A model generated the notes under the pieces. The model was not told where the DNA came from, ran no database searches, and saw only the letters and a list, made by a program, of their open reading frames with translations. From the NCBI GenBank assembly GCA_910585645.1, contig CAJUFP010000009.1, positions 1 through 64,000 on the forward strand: a stretch of DNA of 64,000 nt, given 5' to 3'. Numbering within the stretch: position 1 is the stretch's first letter; every line of letters starts with the position of its first letter. This stretch comes from an uncultured Hungatella sp. Its GTDB lineage: Bacteria; Bacillota; Clostridia; Lachnospirales; Lachnospiraceae. The position numbers and the translations under genes were made by a program. Of the stretch, positions 33,638 through 42,281 are shown piece by piece.

Positions 33638-34435
33638 ATGTATCAGTCATTTTATACCGGAGCTTTGGGCGCCGGAACCTGTATGGCGAAGATGGGTGTT
33701 ATCTCCAACAATCTGGCCAATATCAACAATGAGGGCTTTAAGCCCAAGACAGCCGCGTTTACCGATCTTCTGAACTATAATTTAAACGACTCCGAGAACG
33801 CGGTCACGGAGCTTATGGCGGGTAACGGCATCAGGATGCAGAGAACCTACTCCAGGTACAATGTGGAAGCTCTCACGCCCACTAACAGCGCCATTGACTT
33901 TGCCATTATGGATGAGAACGCGTTTTTTATGCTTCGGGACCCGGTGACCCAGCAGATTACATACACCAGAGGCGGTCATTTTTACCGCTCCCAGATGGAG
34001 GACGGATACTACCTGATGACAGATGGGGGGAAGCTGGTGCTGGACCAGAACGGAGAGCCTTTGAGAGCGGAGGTTCCGGATATTGAGCATATGCTTGAGA
34101 TGCTGGAGGAGGACTATGAGCCTGAGGAGGAAGAGGAGGACGATGACCTTGACGAGGACGAGGAGGACGACAGCCCCCGCTTAAGCGTCTACACCTTTTC
34201 AAATCCCAGCCGTCTGTCAAGCGTGGGCGCCAACGAATATGTGCCTCCGGAGAATATGGCGCCTATTCTGGTGGAGCATCCCAACATCCAGAGCGGCGTC
34301 CTGGAGAGATCAGGGACGGATATGGCCAAGGAGATGGTGCGGATGATCGAATGCCAGAGGGCTTACAGCTACGCGCTTAAGATGGTGATGACATCAGACG
34401 AGATTGAGTCTACGATCAACTCCCTCAGGGGGTAA
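33638..34435 (+). CDS. flgG: Flagellar rod/hook-basal body protein, FlgG/FlhP type
   Basis: A second rod-family protein of 265 residues. It has MGVISNNLANINNEGFKPKTAAF at the N-terminus and SGTDMAKEMVRMIECQRAYSYAL at the C-terminus. It carries an even more acidic insert (EDYEPEEEEEDDDLDEDEED, encoded at about 34109-34174). Both paralogues follow sigD, as flhO/flhP do in Bacillus at a separate locus. The gene symbol is tentative. Confidence 0.82.
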   Translation: MYQSFYTGALGAGTCMAKMGVISNNLANINNEGFKPKTAAFTDLLNYNLNDSENAVTELMAGNGIRMQRTYSRYNVEALTPTNSAIDFAIMDENAFFMLRDPVTQQITYTRGGHFYRSQMEDGYYLMTDGGKLVLDQNGEPLRAEVPDIEHMLEMLEEDYEPEEEEEDDDLDEDEEDDSPRLSVYTFSNPSRLSSVGANEYVPPENMAPILVEHPNIQSGVLERSGTDMAKEMVRMIECQRAYSYALKMVMTSDEIESTINSLRG

Positions 34436-34461
34436 CCACAGAATAAATAGGATGATATGAG

Positions 34462-35088
34462 GTGACTATGAGACTGAAAAAATACGAAGATATGAATCTT
34501 CAGGAACTGGACGTTATGAAAGAGATCAGCAGTATCGGCACAAGCCATGCTGCCACGGCTCTGTCCAAACTTCTTCAAAAGGAGATCCGGATCTCCATTC
34601 CGGAGATTAATATTCTGGGGTATGAGGAGACGGTAGACCGGCTGGGATATATCGAAGAGCTGGTGACAGCCACCCTTGTGAGGATGTCGAACCAGATCAA
34701 CGGGCTGATGCTGTTCGTATTTAAGATGGATCTGGCCAACGCTGTGCTGGGGAAGCTGATCGGAAAAGAGTATGAATCCTTTGAGGAGCTGGATGAGCTG
34801 GCTTACTCCGCCCTGGAGGAGGTAGGCAATATTATCATATGTTCCTATGTCAACGCGTTTACCCAGCTGGTTGGGGTGGAGATCGACTTGTCCGTTCCAA
34901 GTTCCACGGTGAATATGCTGGGCGGAGTTTTGACGGTTCCGATGGCAGAGTACGGGTACGTGACGGATAAACTGATGTATATCAACGCGGAATTTATCGT
35001 GGATGGCAAGAAGCTTTCCGACGGGCTGTTAATGCTGCCTGATATTGAGTCGCTTAACAGAATCTTAGAGAAATTAGGTGTTTCATAA
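34462..35088 (+). CDS. cheC: CheY-P phosphatase CheC
   Basis: CheC removes phosphate from CheY and partners CheD in adaptation. The 208 residues have two D/S-x3-E-x2-N-x22-P motifs. The first (DVMKEISS) has serine instead of the catalytic asparagine; the second (SALEEVGN...LSVP) is intact, so at most one active site is expected. The start is either GTG at 34462 (AGGAT eight bases upstream) or ATG at 34468. The stop overlaps cheD by one base. Confidence 0.93.
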   Translation: MTMRLKKYEDMNLQELDVMKEISSIGTSHAATALSKLLQKEIRISIPEINILGYEETVDRLGYIEELVTATLVRMSNQINGLMLFVFKMDLANAVLGKLIGKEYESFEELDELAYSALEEVGNIIICSYVNAFTQLVGVEIDLSVPSSTVNMLGGVLTVPMAEYGYVTDKLMYINAEFIVDGKKLSDGLLMLPDIESLNRILEKLGVS

Positions 35089-35585
35089 TGGTAATGGCAG
35101 AGAAGGAGATTAAAGTAGGGATTGGGGATATGAAGTTCGCCAGGGGAGACAACGTGGTTATTACATATGCTTTGGGTTCCTGCATTGGAATAACGTTTTA
35201 CGATCCTCTCATCAAGCTTGGAGGACTTTTGCATGTCATGCTTCCGGCCAGAGTAGACCCAAATGACCCGAAAGTTTTCAAATACGCGGACAGCGGGATC
35301 AGGGAAACTCTGCGCAAGCTTACGGCCTTTGGCCTGGTAAAGAGCAGGACCGTGGTGAAGATCGCCGGCGGGGCCAAGATGTTCGAGATGAAGGGAAGCG
35401 GTAATGCGGATTTTGGAAACATCGGCGTGAGGAACGCGACCATGGTAAAGAGGGTGCTGATGGATGAACGGCTGCGCATTGCGGCTGAGGATATAGGCGG
35501 CAGCTATGCAAGGACAATGTTGATCAATGTTTCCAACGGCGACGTGATCATACGGACGGTGGGGAAACCAGAAAAACATCTTTAG
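35088..35585 (+). CDS. cheD: Chemoreceptor glutamine deamidase CheD
   Basis: CheD deamidates receptor glutamines and is controlled by binding to CheC. The catalytic triad is visible: T26, C32 in ALGSCIGI and H49 in GGLLHVML. KIAGGAKMF, DFGNIGVRNATMV and GGSYARTM are family motifs. The length of 165 residues is typical. Confidence 0.95.
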   Translation: MVMAEKEIKVGIGDMKFARGDNVVITYALGSCIGITFYDPLIKLGGLLHVMLPARVDPNDPKVFKYADSGIRETLRKLTAFGLVKSRTVVKIAGGAKMFEMKGSGNADFGNIGVRNATMVKRVLMDERLRIAAEDIGGSYARTMLINVSNGDVIIRTVGKPEKHL

Positions 35586-35601
35586 AGAGGAGAGGATAAA
35601 A

Positions 35602-36546
35602 GTGGTGAAAGAAAAAGAGGGGATCCTTCTGGAGTCGGGGACAAATGAGATTGAGATTATGAAGTTTACCATCGACGGAGAATTCTACGGGATCAATGTG
35701 GCGAAGGTAAAAGAGATCATGATGGCAGCCAAGGTAAAGGCGATGCCTCATGCCCACCCGGCAGTGGAAGGGATCTTTAAGCCCAGGGACATCCTAATCA
35801 CGGTCATTGATCTCGGATACTACCTGACCAATGAGTATCGGGAACATGAGGCGAGGGATCTGTTCATCGTAACCAATTTTAACAAGATGACTGTGGCGTT
35901 CCGGGTTCAGAGCATCGAGGGTATCAGCCGCATCTCGTGGAAAGATATCCAGAAGCCGGATAAGACGTTGAGCCACGGGGAAGAGGGTGTGGCCACAGGT
36001 ATCGCCCAGTGCGCAGGGGAGCTGGTGACTATCCTTGACTTTGAGGCCATCGTGGCTGAGATCGCGCCGGAGACCTCCATCCAGATCTCCGAGGTGGAAC
36101 AGATGGGTGACAGGAGCCTGTGCGACAGTCCTATCGTCATTGCCGAGGACTCTATCCTTCTGCAGAAGATGATCGATGATTCCCTGCAGACAGCGGGATT
36201 TACCAATATCTCGAACTTTAACAACGGCCAGGAAGCCTGGGATTACCTGGATTCGATCCGTCAGGATTCCGACCTGTTTGACAAGGTGAACCTGATCGTG
36301 ACGGATATTGAGATGCCGGAGATGGACGGGCACCGTCTCACCAAGCTGGTGAAGGATGACCCCAGACTTAAGCATATTCCGGTGGTGATCTTCTCCTCCC
36401 TGATCGACGATCAGATGAGGATCAAGGGCGAGCAGCTGGGGGCTGACGAGCAGCTGACCAAGCCGGAGATCGGCAATCTGGTCCATGTGATCGACAAGCT
36501 TTTGGAGCGTTTTGAGAAAGCCAGGAATTCGGGGGCAGCGCAGTAA
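35602..36546 (+). CDS. cheV: Chemotaxis coupling protein CheV (CheW-receiver fusion)
   Basis: CheV links receptors to CheA and is itself phosphorylated. Residues 1-165 are a CheW domain (EIMKFTIDGEFYGINVAKVKEIM, AVEGIFKPRDILITVIDL). Residues 175-300 are a receiver with acceptor D235 in LIVTDIEMPEMDG. It starts at GTG 35602 or 35605 behind GGAGAGG. No cheA, cheB, cheR or separate cheW is present in the window, so those lie elsewhere. Confidence 0.94.
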   Translation: MVKEKEGILLESGTNEIEIMKFTIDGEFYGINVAKVKEIMMAAKVKAMPHAHPAVEGIFKPRDILITVIDLGYYLTNEYREHEARDLFIVTNFNKMTVAFRVQSIEGISRISWKDIQKPDKTLSHGEEGVATGIAQCAGELVTILDFEAIVAEIAPETSIQISEVEQMGDRSLCDSPIVIAEDSILLQKMIDDSLQTAGFTNISNFNNGQEAWDYLDSIRQDSDLFDKVNLIVTDIEMPEMDGHRLTKLVKDDPRLKHIPVVIFSSLIDDQMRIKGEQLGADEQLTKPEIGNLVHVIDKLLERFEKARNSGAAQ

Positions 36547-36685
36547 ACAGATAGCAGTGGTAAGGATATCAGCGCGGCGATATATCGGGCGGTATGCGGC
36601 AAGCAAACGATGCTCCCTGGAGGCAGGGGGCATTATGCCTGACCGGATGAGAGATCCCGGGGTTTTGGGAAAGGAGGCGCGGACT

Positions 36686-37630
36686 GTGAGAAAACAGATG
36701 GCGGGTGTTTTGTGTACCCTTTTGATGGCGGCAGCCGGCGTCACGACGGCGCAGGCTGACGATTGGATGCTGTCAGATAACGGAAAGCATTGGATGTATA
36801 TGCGCAGTCCTGACGATCCGGTGAAGGATGAGTGGATCGAGGACGGGGAGAAGCTGTATTATGTGGACTCCAAAGGTTATATGAAGACCGGATGGGTGAC
36901 GAACAAGGATGACGGCAAGAAATACTATATGGGGCCGGACGGCGCTATGGCGTTCAACACCTTTGCCGCGGACGGCCGCTATGTGGGGCCGGACGGCACA
37001 GGCGTGGAAGACTACGACAAGTACCGGAAAGCCATAAGGGCCGAATTAAAGAGCGCCTTAAAGACCAAAAACAGTAAAAGCAGCAAGAAGGCAGCCGCGA
37101 GTCCCCAGCTACAGCAGTATTTCCTTGTGACGGACTTAAACCGGGACGGTTATCGGGACCTGGTGGTGATGTGCGGGGAACAGGGGCCGGAAAGTATTTT
37201 AAAGGTCACTGTGTGGGACCCGGAAGAGAAAAAGATGCAGCTGGCAGCCGAGTTTGACGCGCCGGACGAGGGGATGAAGAGTACCCTGTTCCTGGACCCG
37301 GAAGGGGAGGAAGTCTGGCTTGAGATGGCAAAGACCAGCGGGGATATGAATCTTTTTCAGCTGAGAAAAGGCACCACCCTGTTTGACAATGTCTGGAGTT
37401 TCCACATGGAGACAGATCAGGACGGCTATCCCCGGTTCTATATGAACGAGGATGAGGAGGACCGGGAGACCTGGGAGTACTATATGAGCAAGGCCAGAGC
37501 GGAGCGGGGAAATACGCCCCTTGAGGGGTATCTGCCTGTGACGGATGAGAATATCCAGGTTCAGGTGGATCTGGTTTTGGATGAGAGAGAGATTGGGATG
37601 TGGAAGAAGGAAACGGACATAGCGGAGTGA
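36686..37630 (+). CDS. Secreted protein with cell-wall-binding (choline-binding-type) repeats
   Basis: The 314-residue product has a signal peptide (RKQMAGVLCTLLMAAAGVTTAQA). Then come about three aromatic/glycine wall-binding repeats at residues 25-110 (GKHWMYM..., GEKLYYVDSKGYMKTGWV, GKKYYMGPDGAMAFNTF). An EF-hand-like DLNRDGYRDLVV lies near residue 155, followed by an uncharacterised beta-rich domain. GTG at 36686 is the clear start: AGGAGG ends eight bases before it. It is the last gene before the operon terminator, so it is probably made with the flagellar and chemotaxis proteins. It could help flagella pass the wall or be an unrelated surface protein. Confidence 0.82.
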   Translation: MRKQMAGVLCTLLMAAAGVTTAQADDWMLSDNGKHWMYMRSPDDPVKDEWIEDGEKLYYVDSKGYMKTGWVTNKDDGKKYYMGPDGAMAFNTFAADGRYVGPDGTGVEDYDKYRKAIRAELKSALKTKNSKSSKKAAASPQLQQYFLVTDLNRDGYRDLVVMCGEQGPESILKVTVWDPEEKKMQLAAEFDAPDEGMKSTLFLDPEGEEVWLEMAKTSGDMNLFQLRKGTTLFDNVWSFHMETDQDGYPRFYMNEDEEDRETWEYYMSKARAERGNTPLEGYLPVTDENIQVQVDLVLDEREIGMWKKETDIAE

Positions 37631-37644
37631 TCTTGATAGAATGG

Positions 37645-37695
37645 ATGCCTCAAAAAGCGGATGGAAAAGATCCGAACTGCTTTTTGGGGCATTTA
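37645..37695 (+). terminator. Terminator of the flagellar operon
   Basis: A 14-base arm at 37645-37658 pairs with 37679-37692 (ATGCCTCAAAAAGC with GCTTTTTGGGGCAT, one G-T pair). A weaker inner GGAT/ATCC pairing sits in the loop. The T-run is short, so read-through into the glycan genes is possible. Confidence 0.7.
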
Positions 37696-37716
37696 AAATG
37701 AGAGGCAATGGTAGGG

Positions 37717-38865
37717 ATGAAAATATTATATTTACAGACCAAAAGCGAGTGGATGAAAGATTTGGAGGAAGCTTTTGTCCAGGAAGGACACAGTTTGATC
37801 TGTGTTCCGTTTTCTCAGGATGAGATTCTTTATGGAGATTTTTTCAAACTTGAGAGTATATTGTTAAAAACTGTGCAAGAAAAAAGTCCGGATATCGTGT
37901 TTACTGTCAATTATTATCCAGCCATTACTAAGTTTTGCAGTAAAAGAAAGATGAAATATGTTTCCTGGATTTTTGATTATCCATATGATTGGATATATTT
38001 TCAGGAGATTGCAGATTCCTGTAATTGTGTATATTTATTTGACAAAGAGATTACTATGGAATTTCGCGGTGCAGGCATAAAGACTGTACATTACCTTCCT
38101 ATGGCAGTCAACACAGAGCGCCTTGACAGGATCACAAAAGGACTGCCTGTTGTCTATGACATATCATTTGTAGGAAAACTTTACTTGGATGAGGATAGAT
38201 TTTCTGAAAAAAGAGTTCTTCTGACAGATTATACAAAGGGGTATTTGGACGCCCTTATGGCATCACAGTTAAAAATAGCCGGTTATAATCTAATCGCGGA
38301 TGTGATCAGTGGAGAAGTTCTGGGTGAGCTGAGCAAGGTGTATCTGCGATATCCTATCCCCGGGGATTTGCGCACAGATAAGTATTTTATTGCGGAGTCT
38401 GTGATCAATCCATGGATTACCAGCGTGGAGCGGATGGACCTTTTAGAAGCTGTCGCAGAATCCTATGGAGCAGAGCTTTTTACCTATGATAAAAAATTTG
38501 CCTTGCCCAATCTTCGCAACCATGGCCCTGTGAAGTATTACAGTGAGATGCCATGCGTATTCCGGCAGAGCAAGATCAACCTGAATATCAGCCGCAGAGG
38601 TATGAGAAGCGCTGTTCCGCTTCGCTGCTTTGATGTTATGGGCAGCGGGGGATTCCTTTTAAGCAATTTTCAATCCGGTTTTCTGGATATGTTTGTGCCA
38701 GGTGAAGATTTTGTTTTCTATGAGAGCAAAGAGGATCTGCTGCAGAAGATCGGATACTATCTGGCTCATGAGGATGAGAGGGCCGCGATCGCCAAAAGCG
38801 GTCATGATAAGGTTGCCGCAAAGCATACATACAGGCATCGGGTGAGGGAGATGCTGGATCTGTAA
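37717..38865 (+). CDS. Glycosyltransferase, CgeB/DUF3880-like
   Basis: A 382-residue predicted glycosyltransferase of the GT-B fold. The N-terminal half (MKILYLQTKSEWMKDLEEAF, PDIVFTVNYYPAITKFC) resembles DUF3880; the C-terminal half (INLNISRRGMRSAVPLRCFDVMGSGGFLLSNFQ, FYESKEDLLQKI) is typical of the CgeB/YkvP glycosyl transferase-like domain. ATG at 37717 is preferred over 37708 on ribosome-site spacing. It opens the plus-strand glycan cluster directly after the flagellar terminator and is more AT-rich than the flagellar genes. Confidence 0.82.
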   Translation: MKILYLQTKSEWMKDLEEAFVQEGHSLICVPFSQDEILYGDFFKLESILLKTVQEKSPDIVFTVNYYPAITKFCSKRKMKYVSWIFDYPYDWIYFQEIADSCNCVYLFDKEITMEFRGAGIKTVHYLPMAVNTERLDRITKGLPVVYDISFVGKLYLDEDRFSEKRVLLTDYTKGYLDALMASQLKIAGYNLIADVISGEVLGELSKVYLRYPIPGDLRTDKYFIAESVINPWITSVERMDLLEAVAESYGAELFTYDKKFALPNLRNHGPVKYYSEMPCVFRQSKINLNISRRGMRSAVPLRCFDVMGSGGFLLSNFQSGFLDMFVPGEDFVFYESKEDLLQKIGYYLAHEDERAAIAKSGHDKVAAKHTYRHRVREMLDL

Positions 38866-38884
38866 AAGAAAGGTGATAGAGGAT

Positions 38885-39778
38885 ATGAAAAAACCAGATC
38901 CGAAATTTTTTGAAAAAGAGATACGGTGCGATTATTTGATAGATGAAAGGATGAAAAAGATCTGGGCCGTGGAGCTGGAGATGCTGCAGCGGTTTGACGA
39001 GGTGTGCAAAAAGCACGGCCTTACTTACTGGGCTTTTTACGGTACTCTTCTGGGAGCCGTGCGCCATCAGGGATTTGTACCCTGGGATGATGATATTGAT
39101 CTGGCCATGCTTCGGGATGACTATGAGAGGTTTCAGGCTGTTGCCCCATACGAATTTACAGACCCCTATTTTTTCCAGAATTCCTATACGGACAGAATCA
39201 TCTGGCCCTTTTCGAAGATCCGGGACAGCAGGACCACAGGCATCGAGTTTCGTGACTTAAAGGACGTGAATCAGGGGATCTTTATTGATGTCTTTCCGCT
39301 GGACAGCGTTCCGGGTAATACGGAAGCTCAGGCAGACCCTATGTTTGCCACGCAGATGCTGCTGTGGAATGTTGTCACGGATCCCACAAGGGTATTGCTG
39401 GAAGTGAAACAGGATCTGTTGGAGGGAAAAAGGACCATGGATGAGGTCAGGACCCTTCTGGAGATCTCGAAAAAAGATATCAAAGAGCGGTTTCGGATCT
39501 TTGAGAACGCGATTCTTGCCAGGTTTGGCGAGACAGAGGAAGTAAACTATATCATGGGCGCCTTCGGAGGGAGCAACACCATGAAAAAGGAGTGGTTCGA
39601 GGATACGGTGTATCTTCCCTTTGAATATCTGGAGGTTCCGGTTCCGGCTGAATATGACAAGGTTCTGATCCGGCGCTACGGAGATTACCAGAAACCTGTC
39701 AGGGGAGGAAGTACCCATCAGAATATCATCTTAGACCCGGACATGTCTTACAGAGAATATTTTGACCGGTATCTGTAA
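38885..39778 (+). CDS. licD: LicD-family phosphotransferase
   Basis: LicD proteins transfer phosphocholine or similar phospho-alcohols from a CDP/CMP-activated donor to a glycan. The 297-residue product shows the nucleotidyltransferase-fold signature YGTLLGAVRHQGFVPWDDDI with the acidic metal ligands, followed by GIFIDVFPLD. ATG at 38885 follows AAAGGTGAT. Because the same cluster encodes a PEP mutase-nucleotidyltransferase, the natural donor here may be a CMP-activated phosphonate rather than CDP-choline. That substrate assignment is inference. Confidence 0.85.
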   Translation: MKKPDPKFFEKEIRCDYLIDERMKKIWAVELEMLQRFDEVCKKHGLTYWAFYGTLLGAVRHQGFVPWDDDIDLAMLRDDYERFQAVAPYEFTDPYFFQNSYTDRIIWPFSKIRDSRTTGIEFRDLKDVNQGIFIDVFPLDSVPGNTEAQADPMFATQMLLWNVVTDPTRVLLEVKQDLLEGKRTMDEVRTLLEISKKDIKERFRIFENAILARFGETEEVNYIMGAFGGSNTMKKEWFEDTVYLPFEYLEVPVPAEYDKVLIRRYGDYQKPVRGGSTHQNIILDPDMSYREYFDRYL

Positions 39779-39813
39779 TGTGTCTGGGAAAAGAGAAAGG
39801 GGATGAGGAATCC

Positions 39814-40542
39814 ATGTGTGTTCTTATTATATCGGACATTCACGGCAACCGGTCCGCGTTTCAGGAGGTTCTGGGCCAGGCGGAGAGAAGGCACAAGATC
39901 ACGTCCTGTATCCTGCTGGGGGATCTGATCGATTATGGCATGCACTCCAACGAGGTGATCAAGATGGCGCGGACCCTGCCCTATAAGGTTCTGTGCAGTT
40001 TGCGGGGCAATCATGAGGAGGCGGTTATCCGCGGCGAATACAGCCGCTTCTCCTCAGACAGAGGACGCCGCAGCGCCAGGTATACAAAAAGCGTCCTGAC
40101 CTCTGATTCCTGGGATTATATATCCCGTGAGATGGAGCAGGGAGGGAAAAAGGAATTTGAGTTAAACGGAAAAAAATGCCTGGCAGTCCATGGCAGCCTG
40201 GAAGATGAGTACTGGAAGAGTATCCGGCCGGAGGCTGGGCTTTTGGAATATGACAGGTATGATTATGTGTTTTCCGGACATTCTCATCTGCCCCATATGT
40301 TCGAGAGTTATTATGAATGCGAGGATGTGAACAGAAGGAATAAAAAGAAAGTGATCTTTATCAATCCCGGTTCTGTGGGGCAGCCCAGAAATTTGGACAA
40401 CAGAGCCCAGTACGCGGTTCTGGACATGGAGAGGGGAGAGATCGCTTTCGAGAAAGCGGAATACGATATTGAGGCGGAACAGGCGGCTTTTTGCGGCCAG
40501 GTAGATGATTTTTATTGTAAAAGACTGAGATGGGGGATTTAG
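39814..40542 (+). CDS. Metallophosphoesterase (calcineurin-like)
   Basis: A 242-residue phosphoesterase with the metal-binding series SDIHGN, GDLIDYG, RGNHE, and GHSH near residue 160, and IFINPGSVGQPRN near the C-terminus. The last is typical of YfcE/serine-threonine-phosphatase-like cytoplasmic enzymes. ATG at 39814 (after GATGAGGA) is preferred over an overlapping ATG at 39778. The substrate is unknown; the context suggests hydrolysis of an activated phospho-intermediate or phosphoester in glycan synthesis. Confidence 0.83.
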   Translation: MCVLIISDIHGNRSAFQEVLGQAERRHKITSCILLGDLIDYGMHSNEVIKMARTLPYKVLCSLRGNHEEAVIRGEYSRFSSDRGRRSARYTKSVLTSDSWDYISREMEQGGKKEFELNGKKCLAVHGSLEDEYWKSIRPEAGLLEYDRYDYVFSGHSHLPHMFESYYECEDVNRRNKKKVIFINPGSVGQPRNLDNRAQYAVLDMERGEIAFEKAEYDIEAEQAAFCGQVDDFYCKRLRWGI

Positions 40543-40545
40543 ACG

Positions 40546-41538
40546 ATGGATTTATATGTGATCAGCGGTGTTACGGGAATGACAGGAAACGAATTGTCCA
40601 GGAAATTGATCGGTTTTGGGGACAGAGTCATTGGCTTTGATAATTTTTTTGCGTCATCCATCAAGACGGTGGAGGATCTTCTGGAACAAGAACAGTTTTC
40701 GTTCTATGAGTATGACTTAAACAACACAGAGCAGATGGAGCGGCTGCAGGAGATGGTGCGGAGCGAGATGGAAGATGGGCGGTTTAACAGGGTGGTTTAT
40801 GTAAACTGCGCGGCAGTGGTTCACACCGAGCATTTTTACCATGTGAACCGGACCTTTGAGACCAATGTGCTGGGAATGAAGGCTTTTTTGGAGCAAGCGG
40901 TCCGTGTGGGAGCGGACACATTTATCAACTGTTCCACATCCGAGGTGTATTCCATGAATTCCTGGGGAGAGCATGGGGTGGCGGAGTCAGACTATATCAC
41001 CATGGCCAACGCGGAGCACAGCCAGAGGACCAGCTATGCCACAGGAAAGCTGTTGACAGAATTTTTTATGAAGGAGGCGGTGATGGAACACAAGATCAAA
41101 GGCTGTTCCATCCGCTTTGCCAATGTATACAGCAAAAATGAGCTGTATCCCAAACACATTATCCCCCACATTATCAATCAGCTGAGAGAAACCGGCGGTG
41201 TGGAACTGCTGGAAAATTCCAAAGTAAATTACCGGACGTTTCTGCACAATGAGGACAGCTGCGGGGCAGTGATCGCCCTGATCCGGGCAGAGGACGCGCT
41301 TGACGGGTCTGTGTACAATGTGGCCACGGACGAGGAGATCTCCATTATTGATCTGGTGAAGCTGTGCGCGGAGAAACTGGGGATCAAGGATCCGCAGATC
41401 ACTTTTAACGGGTATCGGGAGTCTGACCCAAAGAGAAGGCTGTTAAACACGGATAAGATAAAGGCAAGGACAGACTGGAGGCCTCATATTACCCTGGATC
41501 AGGGGATTGAGATGTGCGTTAAGGAGATGGGAGCGTGA
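40546..41538 (+). CDS. NAD-dependent epimerase/dehydratase (extended SDR)
   Basis: A 330-residue nucleotide-sugar SDR enzyme. It has SGVTGMTGNELSRKL (variant GxxGxxG), YVNCAAVVH, NCSTSEVY and the catalytic SYATGKLL (YxxxK). FANVYSKNE and NYRTFLHNEDSC follow. The products cannot be named. The stop overlaps the next gene by four bases (GTGA), tying it to a nucleotidyltransferase. Confidence 0.82.
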   Translation: MDLYVISGVTGMTGNELSRKLIGFGDRVIGFDNFFASSIKTVEDLLEQEQFSFYEYDLNNTEQMERLQEMVRSEMEDGRFNRVVYVNCAAVVHTEHFYHVNRTFETNVLGMKAFLEQAVRVGADTFINCSTSEVYSMNSWGEHGVAESDYITMANAEHSQRTSYATGKLLTEFFMKEAVMEHKIKGCSIRFANVYSKNELYPKHIIPHIINQLRETGGVELLENSKVNYRTFLHNEDSCGAVIALIRAEDALDGSVYNVATDEEISIIDLVKLCAEKLGIKDPQITFNGYRESDPKRRLLNTDKIKARTDWRPHITLDQGIEMCVKEMGA

Positions 41539-42281
41539 AGGTACTGATCATAACCGTGGCGGGGATGTCAACCAGGTTCAGTCAGTCTGTGGGGGCTCCC
41601 TGCCTGAAATGCCTTTACCATGAGGGCAGGGCAGAGGACTCCCTGCTGTATCGAATGCTTCATCAGGACGGTGAGTTTGACCGCTATGTGATCGTGGGCG
41701 GTTTTATGTACGGGGAACTGGAAACCGCGGTGAGAGAGCAGTTTGGGGAGCTTATGGACAGGATCCTCCTGGTAAAGAATGACCACTATGCTGACTATGG
41801 CTCCGGATACAGCCTGTATCTGGCATTGGAGAAGATAAAAAATATGGATGTGTCCCAGGTGGTATTTGCGGAGGGGGATCTGTATGTGGACAGGGAAAGC
41901 TTTCGGAAGGTCTGTGACAGCCCAGTCAGCGTTATCACCTGCAATCAGGAACCTATTTTGGCCAATAAGGCGGTGGCATTTTACTTTGACAGAGATCACC
42001 GGGTCCACTATATCTATGACACGGAACACAGCGCTCTGGAGATTAGGGAACCGTTTCTGGGGATCTTTAATTCAGGGCAGATCTGGAAATTCGCGGCTCC
42101 CGCGCGGCTGAAAGAGATTACGGAGACAGCAGGGGACAGGGAGAGAAAGGGGACAAATCTGGAACTGATCCAGAGGTACTTCGGGGATCTTCCCAGGGAG
42201 CAGTATGAGATCATCACGTTTCAAAAGTGGATCAACTGCAATACTGTCTCTGACTACAGGAGGATCGGGAGGTTTTTATGA
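41535..42281 (+). CDS. Nucleotidyltransferase-like protein (sugar or alcohol-phosphate)
   Basis: A 248-residue protein with an atypical GT-A nucleotidyltransferase start, ITVAGMSTRFSQSVG, where the usual form is AAGxGTRF. VVFAEGDLYVD is the acidic metal strand. KWINCNTVSDYRRIG at the end is typical of cytidylyl- and related transferases. The GTG start overlaps the upstream gene. It may activate the phosphonate, a polyol phosphate or a sugar. Confidence 0.65.
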   Translation: MKVLIITVAGMSTRFSQSVGAPCLKCLYHEGRAEDSLLYRMLHQDGEFDRYVIVGGFMYGELETAVREQFGELMDRILLVKNDHYADYGSGYSLYLALEKIKNMDVSQVVFAEGDLYVDRESFRKVCDSPVSVITCNQEPILANKAVAFYFDRDHRVHYIYDTEHSALEIREPFLGIFNSGQIWKFAAPARLKEITETAGDRERKGTNLELIQRYFGDLPREQYEIITFQKWINCNTVSDYRRIGRFL

